DNA of 64,000 nt from Microbotryomycetes sp. JL201 (Eukaryota; Basidiomycota; Microbotryomycetes): the NCBI GenBank assembly GCA_033819885.1, contig JAQYUZ010000002.1, positions 1-64,000 on the forward strand. The letters are read 5' to 3'. The position numbers were made by a program, and so were the translations under genes. The notes under the pieces were generated by a model that worked only from the letters and a program-made list of their open reading frames with translations, had not been told where the DNA came from and did no database searches. Shown here piece after piece: positions 34,301 to 46,323 of the stretch; position 1 is the first letter of the stretch, and each line of letters starts with the position of its first letter.

Positions 34301-35748
34301 GTTCGCAAACACCTGTCTTGTTTTCTGGCTACGGCTACTATGATACGCTTAGCACTCCGTCGTCGGACTCGGAGCGAGCTACGCCTATGGTCCGGCGGAG
34401 CAGCGTTCGGGGAAGCCAGTTGACAACTTCCAGTCTGCCGCCCCATTCCGACACTTTGGATAAAACACTTTCGACAGCACGCGGGCGTGACGCTGACTCA
34501 GCCAGCGACTCTGACAGCGACGAAGGCGACGGCGACGATCGTCGGCGGCGAGCGTTGGCAAGGAAGGCTCAGACGAGCAATGCGGCAGCGGTGCTCGAGT
34601 CTTCCCTGCTTCTGAGGAGAGGAAGCTTGCAGAGTCAGGGAGAGGATCCAGAAAGGCACAGTCGCCAGCTCTCACGAGAGCCAACCTGGAGCTCGAACGG
34701 AAGAGCTGCTTCAGGTCACGCCCAAAGGTCAACAGAGCAGAATCAACGACGCGAGAGCGCTCAGAGAGCCGCCGTATTGGCTCGCTCTCAAGGTTTGCGC
34801 AATGACCAGCAAGGACGCAAGATTCTGTCGGATCGGTTCATGGATATTTTGCAGGTTTACGCCGATCACGTAGGGAGATGTGGTTACTCCTTGGTACCAT
34901 CGGCCGGGTTTACTGATTTTTTATCCGTCACAGGGCGACTACCAACTGTGCGCGACGGTCAGCTGTGCGCTACAGGGTCAGGCTATCGATATTCCCCCAT
35001 TCTTCGTACTGCGAGCGACGAAGGCCTATCTGAGTGCGCTTGGGCGTCAGTTGCCTGCACAAATACGAAAACTTGACGTGATTTGTTGCTTCAGCCCATC
35101 TTCGAGCCGTTGGCTTGCACGTCGCAGCTGCAAACATCAACAAACATTGTTCTGCGCCGCAGTTGCGAGCTTTGACGCAGGTGCGATGTCGCCGTTGTAC
35201 CGTTCGAGGTCTCTTCGAGGAACTGACGGGACTTTGCTCAGAATTCTGTGACCTTGCACACGTCTTGCGGCAAGTGTGGCAAATCTCTCGACCAACAGCC
35301 TTTCGGGCTCTGCCGGCGGTGTGCAAACCTCTCGACTGAATGCTGCATTTGGTATGCGTTGTTCGTCACTGTAGCGCAAGACAACGGCTGACGCATTCTT
35401 GAACGCCACCTCAGCCACCGCATCATCAAGTCGGTTGTGGTCTGGTGTGCCGGCTGCGGTCACGGAGGACATGCAACCTGTCTTCAAGCATTCGCGACAG
35501 GTTTGTCAGCGGGCGATGGCAAATTAACCGATGGTCCACCGTCGTACATCGACGTCTCGCACCCGTCGACTCCGGGCATCGCCATTCCGCTGCGGCGGTG
35601 GCTCTGGGGCGCTGACGAAACGGACGACGGCAAAGAGGACGACGGGGAGAACCCGATGTTATTGAATAGGCCAGACCGCGTGCAAAAACTTCAAACATGT
35701 CCACATGGTTCATGTGGGCATACTCCTTGCAGGTTGCTGATGCAGTGA
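31351..35748 (+). CDS. RTC1: RTC1 / WDR24 (Sea2), SEACAT-GATOR2 subunit
   Basis: WD40 plus RING-like zinc protein of the vacuolar/lysosomal SEA (GATOR) complex that relays amino-acid signals to TORC1. Thirteen exons (31351-32158, 32225-32476, 32534-32623, 32685-32791, 32854-33451, 33505-33690, 33756-33934, 33988-34869, 34934-34976, 35016-35045, 35095-35180, 35242-35351, 35415-35748) give 1234 aa. A Ser/Pro-rich N-terminus precedes WD repeats (HRIATSFSNGAVALWDLN, WLMSGGQDGQMKLWDIRE, WVATGGVDKTIKIWDF). A disordered acidic middle leads to a helical part (GDYQLCATVSCALQ, LHVAAANINKHCSAPQLRAL). Then come the zinc modules: CGKCGKSL, CRRC, CCICHRIIKSVVVWCAGC, GHGGH and CPHGSCGHTPC. Intron 4 (32792-32853) is GC-AG. 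Confidence 0.93.
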
Positions 35749-36342
35749 CACGCCTCAAGAAGTGGACTCGCCGACTATCTTTCGTCGGTGCCGGCCGTCG
35801 CATACGGCACCTCGAAAGCAGATTTTTTTTGACTGGAAAGCTATCAAGCCGGGTGCATATGCTTTTGTGCTGCATCTGAGCTGGTGCACCAAATGAGCTT
35901 CCTGATGAGCAGCATTCCTGTTGTCTGTAGGGATAGTGGTGCAAACCTGGAACGATTGTCACTCGACGCATTTTTCAGATCACGTGGGGTGCCGCGTGAG
36001 TCACACAAGCGTGCCTGGCAGGAAGATAACCCGTTTCGTCAACCCGAGGAGCTTCTCGAAGCAGTGACGCCTCTTTGCTCGCCGAGTATTTGCCTTTTCG
36101 GCTCTTCTTCCACCTTTTCATAGAGCAGCAGTCCGTCTTGATTGGCGCTTGAGCGACGAGAACCGAGCACGGTCGCTGAAGCTACTAAAGCGCACGAGAA
36201 GTTCGCGTGGGCGCTTGACGAAGGTCGCGGATCCGAAAACGGCGACACTCCGGCCTTGACAGCCGTCGAAGCGACAGATCACTCAAAGAAGAGGAGCGAC
36301 GGTCAGCCCTGCTCGGTGGATGCTGCCAGAGTAAGCAGCTCG
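35749..36342. other. Intergenic / possible 5' exon region before the HSF-type gene
   Basis: About 594 bp. A plus-strand frame is open without an ATG from 36142 into the HSF-type gene, and another (35884-36123) is open from an ATG. Either could be a 5' exon or uORF, but neither shows recognisable similarity. Confidence 0.35.
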
Positions 36343-37962
36343 ATGGACAGAGATGAACGGCGGGGTCGGATAGACTCCTCCGCATCGCCGCTTGTCGACG
36401 GACCAGGTAAGTCGCGCACAGCGACCCGATTGCATGCAGCACGACGTGGGCTCCGAAGGTCAGACATGGCGCGCTAACCTGCGCTGCCACATTTGTCCTT
36501 CTCTGTGTAGATCCCCAGGACGTCCGGCTTCCAAACTTTCGAGCGCCTGAATCAGACTGGGCCTTGCATGCACAAAATCGAGCTAGTTTGCAGGAGGTCC
36601 ATGATGACGCTCGCAGGATGTACAGTCCATCGGCAGATCTTCATTCCCACGTGGCTATTGCGCCGTCTTCGTGGCCAGGGCAGCGATATCCCCAGCAGTA
36701 TGCGCGTTTCGAATACACGCACGACGTTATTTACCAACCAGGCCCATATCAACCTTACGCACAAACCAACGTTTTGCCGCATACACTGCATCACGCGCAG
36801 TCATACTCGTACGAAGCTGGGCCTTCATCCGTAGTCCCGCCGAATTGGGTCGCGTTGGACCAGTTCAACGATGGCCGACTAAGCTTTCCGCAGAGGCCAA
36901 ATCACTCTCTGATCATTTCAACCCCAATGCCCCCAACTGCCAGTGTGTCTGAGGGAAACAGCCGCGAAGACAGCGTGCGTTCGGCCTCGCATTCCGACAG
37001 GCAACACAGCGCGTCTCCCCCAGGCAGTCCAGGGAAAGATCGCCCGCCAGCTAGTGTAACGGTCCGTCCGATTTTCGATCCAGGCTCCCGAGGTAGTCTC
37101 TATGCTGAACTCTGTGTCGCACAGCCCTTCATCACCAAGTTGGCACTTCTGCTTGACACGCCCGGAAATAGCGAGTTTATAAGATGGAACAACGAGGTGA
37201 GCAAGCAATGATTCTTTATTATTACGTCAACTCACGATGAAGGAACAGGGTACCGCCTTCACATTCGCCAACAAGTCAACAAAGTTACTTGAGGAGTTTT
37301 CCAAGCTCTTTCGGCACAACAAGCTCGCCTCGTTCATCCGACAGCTCAACATCTGTATGTTTAAAGGATCCCCATTTGAAGTTCAGCGGCTGAAGGCTTG
37401 CACTGCAGACGGTTTCATCAGAATGAGCCAGGCTGAAGTGTCACAAGTGTGCGAGCAGTTTGCAGCCTCGCGAGAGTCGGACTGGACCGGATTTTGGCAG
37501 TGAGTTTCTCTTTCACTCTCTCAATGCTGTGATTGCTCCTTCTTTGAAGCCGACTGGTCACTTACCACTGTTTCGTTCAGCCCGGCTTTTTTCCGAGGCA
37601 CCGATGACAGACCATGCGACCTATCCGTGATCAAACCGAGAACGAGCAAGAATCAGCAGCACCCGCGTCAAAAGACATCTGAGGGTCCCGCGTGCTCAGG
37701 GGTGCCAATGGAAACCGTCGCAAGCACGCAGGCGGCTCCAAGCGGTCTGCCAATGCCGTTGCCAGCTTGGCCGCATGAATACGACCACGGACACGCAATT
37801 GCTCAGCCGGAGTCTCATTGGTTTCAAGCAGGTACGAACGCTTACTTCCGATCACACGAGAATACTTTGACGCCCGACGGCCACTTCCGGCCGCAGCCCA
37901 GCCGGCCAACGTATCAGCCATACCCTCCTCCGCCCATGCGTCGTGGACACTCGTACGAGTGA
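36343..37962 (+). CDS. HSF-type DNA-binding transcription factor
   Basis: Heat-shock-factor fold regulator; target genes unknown. Exons 36343-36406, 36511-37196, 37249-37354, 37409-37499 and 37581-37962 give 442 aa from the first in-frame ATG. The first 245 or so residues are low-complexity (His/Tyr/Pro and Ser-rich). The HSF domain then reads QPFITKLALLLDTPGNSEF, IRWNNEGTAFTF, FSKLFRHNKLASFIRQLN, IYGFIRM and WTGFWHPAFFRG. The recognition-helix signature SFIRQLN-IYGF is restored only by splicing at 37354/37409. The C-terminal 120 residues are Pro/Gln-rich with no obvious leucine-zipper trimerisation domain. The true start may be upstream, because the frame is open back to 36142. Confidence 0.85.
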
Positions 37963-38091
37963 ACTTGTGTAAATAGAACTTGCAGCAGCACGTCTAGAGG
38001 CCTGGGGAAATCTTGTTGTACTTTCAAGCGTCGTCTATCGCTTCATCGGTTCCATTGCAAGGCGCATTTCTCCTTCATTCGCTCTACGGAA

Positions 38092-40580
38092 TTATCCCCA
38101 CGTCTCTTCACGGATTCGGCCCTCCTTGTCTAACCTTTCCCAAAATTGTTCAGCCTCGGTTTCGGTCATTTGACCCTGTAGGCAAAACACATTCAAAAGC
38201 GCCTTCTTGACAGACCTTGGCATCTGCGTCGACGATCTGTCGCCGGAGAATGCTTCAGTTTGCTTCTCTCTCTTTTTGCGCGTGCCGAAACAACGTACCC
38301 GCATACGTATATGTAGCCTCCGCGCTCTATATAGTCCCAGATCTGTCGAGCAAATTCGGGTATCTTGTGCTGCACGTACACCTTGTCGTCCTGCGTGAGA
38401 TTCCGTCAGAGCGTGCGCTAAGCGAGTACTGCAAGCCCACTCGCTTGGTCTCTGCTAGGCGCAACCGAGAGGGTCAAGACTCCTTCACGTTTAAACTGCT
38501 CCCACTGCTCTCGAAAGTAGAAATCCTTCTCGACACTTCTGCAACCAAAGAACAGCAAGTTCTCTGACCGTGAGACGTTGTCAATTAGCCGGCTGGGAGA
38601 TGCTATTGACGCTCTCATGGGCGTGCCTTACCTCGTGCCCCTACTCGTTTGCGCTCTTCCATGAGAGCGCGAAACGGTGCGACGCCCGTTCCAGGTCCGA
38701 CCATGATCAGCGGTGCTTTGTTTGGCGGCAGGCGCAAAACACCCGACTTGTCAAACCGGACCTGCAAGCGGTCTCCTACATGCGTGTCGTGATGTCAGTT
38801 GAAATACAAATGCAAAGGACGAGCAGAGATTGCATTGCTGACCAGCTGAGAGCCGAGAAAGGTAGCTCGTGCAAAGCCCTTTCCGAGGCACGGACAGTAT
38901 CGTACGATACCGAACAATTGCTACGAGCAAGTCGACTTTGCCATCATGGGCCTATCGTGAAGCAATCCGAGTCTTTAGCGAAGCTTTTGCGGTGACAAGC
39001 TGAATTACGCACAGCCGGAGAAGACGAGATTGAAAAGCCACGGGGCCGTATGGGAGGCAGCAGGTCAAAGACGTACTCTGGCGGTACGTTTGAAGATCTG
39101 AACTCGTACATGACCTCGTTGATCGTCCGTCGCGGCCTCAAGGTGTACTCAATGAGCTCGTCCTGTGGTCACCGAAATGAGAACGCTCTCTTCGAGACGT
39201 CAACAAGACGCCACTGACCTGTCCCTCGCCTGTGCAGAAGTAGCGAAGCTTTTCCTGCATATCACCCTCACTAAAAGCCGCTAGCCATTCGAAGAACGAT
39301 ACTCGAGGGACGCTGCTCACGTCGAGCTCTTCTGTCAGAATTTGGCGCAAAGTCGCGATGTATGACCGTGGCAGGTGAGGAGCCAGAGGTTGATCTGGAA
39401 CATTTCAATACAAGTCAGCCAGAAGTCTCAAACTAATATCAGCACCGCATACCGGCATTGGACGGCGAAAATTCAAAGTAGTCGTCCGCAATGTCGGTCC
39501 AGCCCGCCGATGAGAGGAATCGCTCGACGTCTTCAGGCGCGTTCTCCGGCTTGATTTCTAGCACATCGCCTGCCTCGTATCTATCGACGAGCAGATAACT
39601 TTAGCCTGCATGATTTTTGGGTCCAAGCTGGACTGACAAAGTACTTTCGGCCGACACGTCCTCTATCCGTAGTTCCAAGCTACGCACGTCCTGAAACCAA
39701 TCTTGCGCCGTGACTCTTGCGTTCTCTCCAATCCTCGCCCAGCGCGCGTCGCCAGCCCACATCGGCCTTGTCCGTTTCGCCGCTCGTTGGTCTGCGATTC
39801 TTCTCATTCTCACGCGTGCAGGTGGCGTCTCGTGCTCTGGTGTTGGCTGGACCCCTTGAGGCAAGGGATGTAAATTGTCGATCTTCGCGAAGAGCTGGTC
39901 CATCCACTGCGGAAATGTGGATTCAACGCTAAGACAGCGGACGCGAGCCAAGAATAGTCAGCGAAAAAAGTGGGGGTTGAAAACTCTCGGAGATATAGTC
40001 CGTCTTGCTCACCCCCACTCGTTTTGGTCGTCCGCCTCGCCAAGATCGACAACGGCCCTGGCACCGAGCGAGTCGAGTCGTCTCGACATTTTTTTGCCGA
40101 CCCAGTTGTACTTTGCATAGCTGGAATCTCCGAGCGCAAAGACTGCGTATCTGAATACCGGAAGCGTGTCAGCATGGTAGTTCTGTGGCGGACAATCGCG
40201 CCCTGCGGACCTGAGGTCTTCCAAAAAGTCCGATGGGAGCTGCGGGTGAAGCAGTGCTGTCCAAAGTGGAACAAATGACGCAGGCGGCGCGCCGTTTCCG
40301 GTCGTAGGTAGCACGAATACAACCAGTTCGAGGTCGAGCAGTTTGAGCTGTGCGGAGCCGAGAAAGCGGGTCATTTCCATCGTCCGTGAAGCATTCAAGC
40401 ACCCGAGCGGAGACTTCTTACTGGGTCAAACTCTTTCACTGCTCTGACGGTCGCGTGCCACCTGTGGCGGCGAGCGCGGCGTGCGATCCGCTCGGCGCAG
40501 TCGATCGCCGTGCCCGTGACGCTGGCGTGCAGGATTGTCATTTCCCGGCGAGCTAATGTGGTTCTTCCGTCCTCTGACAT
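38092..40580 (-). CDS. TAH18: TAH18 / NDOR1 diflavin reductase
   Basis: NADPH-dependent diflavin oxidoreductase passing electrons to Dre2 in cytosolic Fe-S cluster assembly. Begins [16 protein letters not shown], then the FMN-binding [18 protein letters not shown]. The first exons are 40580-40422, 40347-40211, 40150-40013 and 39928 onward. Flavodoxin part: [37 protein letters not shown] part: [104 protein letters not shown] and [20 protein letters not shown], ending [17 protein letters not shown]. About ten introns. ATE1 is divergent, 139 bp between starts. Confidence 0.92.
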
Positions 40581-40719
40581 GGTCTCGACGACGTGCACGC
40601 GAAAAGTCCTGGTGAAACGAGTACAAGGCCTCAGCGCGAGCGCCGAGTCGAGTCCGGTCGAGTTTCGCTTTCTTGCACCCCATCACCCTGGCTGCGCGCA
40701 CTGCTGCCGCCCAGGTATA
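40581..40719. promoter_or_regulatory. Divergent promoter region TAH18 / ATE1
   Basis: 139 bp between start codons; shared by both genes. No motif is assigned. Confidence 0.4.
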
Positions 40720-43118
40720 ATGTCGTCGCTCGCGTCGACCTCATCAGCGTCGTCGCACTACACGGCCAGCACGTACAGCACGCGGGCGGATCGCCGACCG
40801 GCGCCGAGCGACGACGAGGTCATGTCGATCCTGCAGCCACTCGGATACACGACCGGCAGCTGTGGCTACTGTCAAACGCCGTCAGGCAAGCGCAAGCGTA
40901 CCGCGCGCAGCTACGGGTCAGTGTGCTGTTGTCGCGACCGCGCGTTTGGTCTCGAGCTCACGTGACCTTTCCGGTGGCACCGCGTGGTAGTTGCTGGGCC
41001 CACGTCCTGAGCTGCTCGGTGAGCTTGCTGAGGAAGCCATACTGGGCTCCAGCGAGGCCCGCGACAGTGAAGAGGACGTTGACATGTTGATGCTGCGAGC
41101 AGGCGTACAAGAACTTGCTCGACAGAGGGTGGCGCAGATCCGGTGCCTATCTGTACAAACCAGACATGCGCGCCACATGCTGCCCTCAGTACACCATCTC
41201 GTCAGTTGCAGTCTCTCCCTTGCGGGTCATGCAATCCCGCCGACACCGTTCGCTTCTCCCCAGGCTGGAAGCGCCCGCGTTCACGCCTTCAAAGTCACAA
41301 CGGCAGCTATTGCACCGTTTCGCCAACATGTGCACGCGTGGAGCACGCTACGGCACTCCTGGCTGGGGGGACAATTTTGACGAGCTCAAAAATGATGGGC
41401 CCAGCTGGGAGACCAAAGCCGACTCGCTCCTGTCGATGGCCAAATCTGTCACGTTCGAGCCGCCGAAGCAAGCGCGTCTAGATGACTTGGACGAAAACGA
41501 AGGATCAAATACGAAGAATCCGCGCCTCAGCCGCTCAAAACATCGTGCAAAATCGGGCGGCTCGATAGCAAACGCTTCGCAACCGCCTTTCGGTCGCGCT
41601 GCAGACAGCTCAAAAAGCAAAGGAAAAGGGCGGGCTCCCGCAATGTCGTTGGAAGAGATGGTACACGAAGGCGAGTACGACCAGGCGGATCCCCAGCATC
41701 AGTTTCTGCACCAGTTCAAGGTCAGTTTCAGGGACGTTTGTCTCGTATTGCGCTGATGGCAAAACACACCCAGTTTGTGCTTGAAGAAGCGAGTTTTACC
41801 GAAGAGAAATACAATTTGTTTTGGTGAGCCAGGAAAGCTGTATATCCTGCCCCTTTCGCTAATTCGCGGTGTTGCAGTCGGTATCAGGTCCGTCGCGCAT
41901 CGAATCGCTCGAACACTTCTTAAGAACCTTGCTCGTTCCAGACAAAGATTCACAAAGAGCCAGAAAACAAAGTGACTCGAAAAGGATTCAAAAGGTTCCT
42001 TGTTGACAGTCCTTTGGAGGTAGGCAGGGCCGTTTTAGATTCGCATAACGGGCTCGCTCACAGCAATTGGACCAGATCGAGGACAGCGGTGTAGCAGACT
42101 ACCGTTACGGCTCACACCATGGGCTGTATTACGTTGACGGACAACTCATCGCTCTAGCTGTTCTCGACATTCTTCCTGGCGCCGTGTCGAGCGTGTACCT
42201 TGCTTGGGACCCAGATTGGTCTGGAGCCAGCCTAGGCAAGCTGAGCGCTTTGCGAGAGATTTCAATGGTCCGTGAGATGCATGCCGCTGGCTTACACGAC
42301 ATGACGGCGTACATGATGGGTCCGTCATACCTTTCTTCGCATTGTCGTCAGGTAATGTGTATTGACGCATCACCATTTCTAGGTTTCTACATTCACTCAT
42401 GTCCAAAAATGAGATACAAAGGAGAGTATCATCCCTCAAGCCTACTCGACCCAGTATGTCCGATTTGGAGTCATTCTCGGCTTTACGCTGAAATACAATT
42501 CGTCCAGGAAACGAACGAGTACTATCCATTACAGACGTGTCTTGCTATGCTCGACACTGATGATCACGCTGTATTTTCTCGGCGGTCGACCGCGCGCGCG
42601 ACCGGGTCGGCTTCGCACACGGCACCCGTTTCAATCTTACGAGCTCGAAACGGAGCTGGTGACATGTCTCGGACGGATGCTCAGGCCATGACGCCTGTCG
42701 GGCACAATACCCATGTCAACGAGATGGACTCCGCTTCCAGTGGCTTAGCTACGCGTGATCAGAGTGAAGACTCGATGTCAGAGGACCAGGGTGAAGACAG
42801 CTCGGACGATCCAGACGCCAATGCTGTCAAGTGGCCAGACGAAACACCTCCAGGTTGCCTTGATCCGAAAAAATTACCGAAAGACATGCTTCTCAAAACA
42901 ACCGTTTTAGAGCATCGAATGCTCGTACCTCTGCTCGTCAGTCTGGTCTACATCAACGGTATGAAGAGTTGCGAGCATTGGAGGACTGAATGCTTCTGCT
43001 TTTCAACGAACAGTTTTCGTCTGCCTGGCACAACACAGAGAAGCAGCAAGAGGTGAGAGAGCTGCTCGCCGCCACGGGCGAAGCTCTCGCTGGACGGATC
43101 GCCATCTACACTGGATAG
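40720..43118 (+). CDS. ATE1: Arginyl-tRNA--protein transferase
   Basis: Adds Arg from Arg-tRNA to acidic N-termini, creating N-degrons for the Arg/N-degron pathway. Eleven exons (40720-40916, 40991-41018, 41103-41200, 41264-41720, 41774-41823, 41878-41887, 41942-42019, 42064-42319, 42383-42453, 42508-42936, 43014-43118) give 592 aa. N-terminal ATE domain: [65 protein letters not shown]-terminal domain: [80 protein letters not shown] and [12 protein letters not shown]. An acidic insert (about 42730-42850) follows. Exons of 28 and 10 nt are required; the 10-nt one supplies the conserved RYQ. Confidence 0.93.
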
Positions 43119-43178
43119 TTGAGAAGAAGATTGATGTGATGCAATGGGTACGAAACTATTAAAAGAAGGATACTGAAT

Positions 43179-44851
43179 TCACCAATCTGCCTCTTGAAAA
43201 TCATCCCAATCGTCGTCCTTCTTTTTGGCTGCGGCAGTCTTTGAGACTGGCGCGGTCGTGTTCTGAGCTGACGATGGCCTCGAGATGGTTTGACTGTTGG
43301 GTGTGGTAGATCTGGCTCGGGCCACGGATTGAGGTGCGAGCTTTGCCCAAGCATCCTGGTCTGTAGGCACTTCGGGGCCAGCGATCGTAGGCACTGACGA
43401 TGGCGTCGCCGTCCTTGACGCTCGAGAGGCGGTATTTGACGATCGCGCAGACCTGTCAAAACCATCACTATCGTCATCGCGGTAAGCGTTGGCCCCGCTG
43501 CCACCGCCGCCCATCTCGCGTGCAAAAAACTCGTCTGCTGTCTCTCCCAACGTTCCTTCGCGCGAGTCATAAGCCGTCGGGGCTTCAGATCCGACGTAAC
43601 CGTACCCTTGCCCTCTACCTCTGCCAGTCGCACGATCAAGGTAACCAGCACCCAAGTCTCCGACGTCCAGACCCATATCTCGCTTCAGGTATTCTGACCC
43701 AGAATGCAAGCCAGACGACAGTAGCTGACCTCCTTGCCGTGCGCCGTCTCCGAGCACGGAGACGCCCTTTGTAACGTACGACGCCAATTGCGACTGCAAA
43801 TTTGGGTCACCGGCGCGCTCCAAAGTCGGTTGGAGGACGCTGTCGTTGACAGTCTTGCTGACAGCACCGAGAGCGGCCGAAAACAATCCCCAGCCTTTTG
43901 AAACGGCGCTGACGGGATCTTCGCGAATGTCTTCAAAGCTCGGCAAGGCGCGACTCGACAGACGCTCAGAATTATAAGCTCCGCCGCTCGGAATTGCCGA
44001 GTCTGCCGAACCAAATCCGCCGTACTTGCCGCCTTGCGACGGAGGCAAGTTGTCTGGCCGAGAGTCGTTTGCTGCACCTAGACGCGCAAAATAATTTTCG
44101 TTGGCAGATTTCTGTGACGACGCTGTTCCTGACGCGGGTTGATTGTAGGTTGGAGTGGCGGGTGATCCGCTGCGGGCCGGCGAATTCATGCCAGGCGAGC
44201 CACTTCTGTTGCTGCCAGTCATGATCCGAGGCTTGTTACGTAAGCTCGAGCTTCGCGTCGCGCCGTTTGCATTCGATCCCGACGATGACGGTGCCGCTGG
44301 GGCGGGCGTGTCCTCTGGCGACCAACTTTTACCCTCGGCCTCGGCGAGCAGCTTGTCTCTGTACATGGCTGCAAAGTGCGTGTTGTACTTGTCCGGCATG
44401 CTCATGTTGCGGTCGTACTCGGGCGACGCTTCAAAGAATTCGCGACACTTTTTGTTGCCGCCAACCTCCATGCGCTTGATCTGGGCCGGTGTCCACTTGT
44501 CCATTGTCAATGAGCGGACGAAGGATACTGTGGGGGAAAGGGGACGTATCAGTACAATGTGTGTGGTTGTGCAGTGGTTTTCAAGAACCCGATGACTTGC
44601 AGTGCACGCCTAAACTGCGATGAACGCCCGAGCAGCTCAGGCACAAGTACGTTCCGTACGACAACGAACACCATTGAGGCGAGGGAATGTTGCATTCGAA
44701 GCACTTGCTATTCTCGCCTTGCTTCATCCACTGCAGTCGCACGACACACCAAGTCGAGATCGTCAGCCTCGTGCACATGCAATGGCACAGACTCTGGCCC
44801 GGGCGCACTCACCTCGAGCAACACAGCCTTCGTGTCGTACTCGTATGCCAT
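43179..44851 (-). CDS. GCS1: ArfGAP, Gcs1-like
   Basis: GTPase-activating protein for Arf1 in Golgi-ER and post-Golgi traffic. Three exons (44851-44813, 44730-44601, 44527-43179) give 505 aa. The ArfGAP zinc finger CFECNIPSPQWCSLSYGTYL continues CLSCSGVHRSLGVH and, after splicing, LSFVRSLTMDKW with the catalytic Arg, then MEVGGNKKCREFF. The C-terminal half is Ser/Gly-rich with an amphipathic segment (SKGWGLFSAALGAVSKTVND) like lipid-packing sensor helices, and ends DDDWDDFQEADW. Intron 2 (44528-44600) is GC-AG (T|GCAAGT), forced by the GVH-SFVRS join. ATG 44851 gives the short N-terminus MAYEYDTKAVLLE. Convergent with ATE1, 60 bp between stops. Confidence 0.92.
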
Positions 44852-45141
44852 CTTGACGCGTTCTGTCGGGCGAATCGCGCGAGACTGGAGTCGGGGTATA
44901 GACTGCGCGCGTGTACGACCACTCCAAGGCTAGTCGAAGCGAGCAGGACGTTGTTCGCAAACGGCCAAGACCCCTTCAAGCGCTGACGACCGCTTCGGCG
45001 CGTAGTGCGTGCCAAATTTGGTCTAGAAAGTTCTATAGGTCTGGGAAGAGGTCAAAGTGAGCGAAAGGCTGCGGCTCTTATGATATCTGCATGCTGCTTC
45101 ACGAGTGATTTGGGTTTGTATACAACATGTGCGCGAAAATT

Positions 45142-46191
45142 CTATGGCTGTACAGCATCGTCTGCACTCGATTGTTGCTGCTGCTGCTCCCTGAATCGTT
45201 CGAGGTATCTCGATCCGCCTGTGAACTCGACCTGGGGTGCAGAAGCGGGCAGCCGGCTAGTGTCGACGTCGATGCTAAAAGGCAAAGCTGACGAATCGCC
45301 GACAGTGGCCGAGACGGCTCCGACGCCCGCGGCCTGACTTGCTGCGATCCGGTCCAAAATTTCTCTGCCTCGTGCCCACTCGTCAAGTACTCTTTCTTCA
45401 ACCGTAACGCCCCGCTCAATCTCTCCGAGGAACTCGGCGCCGTGTGCCGCTGCTTCGAGCCTGGCAGCTCGCGTGGCGAGCTCGTGCTCGGCGCGCAGGG
45501 AGCGGAATTGGGCCACGCCGTGTCTGTAAGCCTGGTTGATGGGCACGCCGTGATTCGAGTTGAGATTGACGATGAATGAGATTGCGCTGCAAGACGAAGC
45601 GATACCGTTGGGTCAGTTGAGACGAGTGGCGCGGCAGACTAGAGGAGAATGCACGCACTCTTCAGCGGTTGGAACGATGGTCCGTTGCCGCAGCTCTGTC
45701 CATTCTGTGCCTGCGGGCCCTCTCTGTTGCTGCACAAGTTCCCTTTCGTTGACCGACTTTGGCCTGTACGCCTCGAACGGGTGATCGTTGAAGAACTGGC
45801 GTCGAACGCGGTCCTCTGCAAACACGATCGGCATTGGCCGCGCCGTCTTTGCGCCTGGTCGGGCCCTCAAATGCGGTTGCCTGCGCGTCTGCTTGGCGTC
45901 ATGGCCACTGAACGCGGCCGGTCCTTTGCGGAGGAGCTCGAGCTCTTCGGCGGTCATTTTGTCGCCGCGATTCTGCTTGAGCTTGAGCTGCTGGAACGGC
46001 GTCGACGGCGGAATGGCCGACCGTGGCAGGTCATCGAGCGAGCGCTGAGCGTTGTGCCTGACGAGCGACGGCGGCGGCGGGTGGGCGAGCATCGGGTAAA
46101 ACGCAGGCGGCGGCTGCTTCACGTACGCCTTGCTCTTGAGCAGCCGATTAAGAGTGCTCAGCACGCCCTTGGCAGACTTTCTGCTGTTCAT
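45142..46191 (-). CDS. Mitochondrial small-subunit ribosomal protein mS23 (Rsm25-like)
   Basis: Structural protein of the mitochondrial small ribosomal subunit. Two exons (46191-45659, 45586-45142) give 325 aa. The N-terminus is basic (KGVLSTLNRLLKSKAYVKQ), followed by the typical PPAFYPMLAHPP segment. The conserved core is IVFAEDRVRRQFFNDHPFEA, YRPKSVNE and, across the intron, TIVPTAEDAISFIVNLNSNH with QAYRHGVAQFRSLR. The C-terminus is charged with a Gln run (FREQQQQQS) and is longer than usual. Divergent from EMP24. Confidence 0.82.
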
Positions 46192-46323
46192 GGCGGGCGG
46201 GTGTCACGAGCGGGCGAGCACAGAGCGAGAAAGAGACGGGTTGAAGCGCTGTGTTCGGTTTCGACCCGGCACTGCGACCGAACGACGACAGCTCCGGACG
46301 CAGTGCAGGTCAACCCGTACACG
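46192..46323. promoter_or_regulatory. Divergent promoter region mS23 / EMP24
   Basis: 132 bp between the two start codons; shared regulatory space with no assigned motif. Confidence 0.4.

Noticed and set aside
42937-43013. Coding reading of the segment before the last ATE1 exon
   Set aside because: It contains a stop and a frame change; a GTCAGT donor at 42937 and acceptor at 43013 with a CTGAA branch-like site make it an ordinary 77-nt intron.
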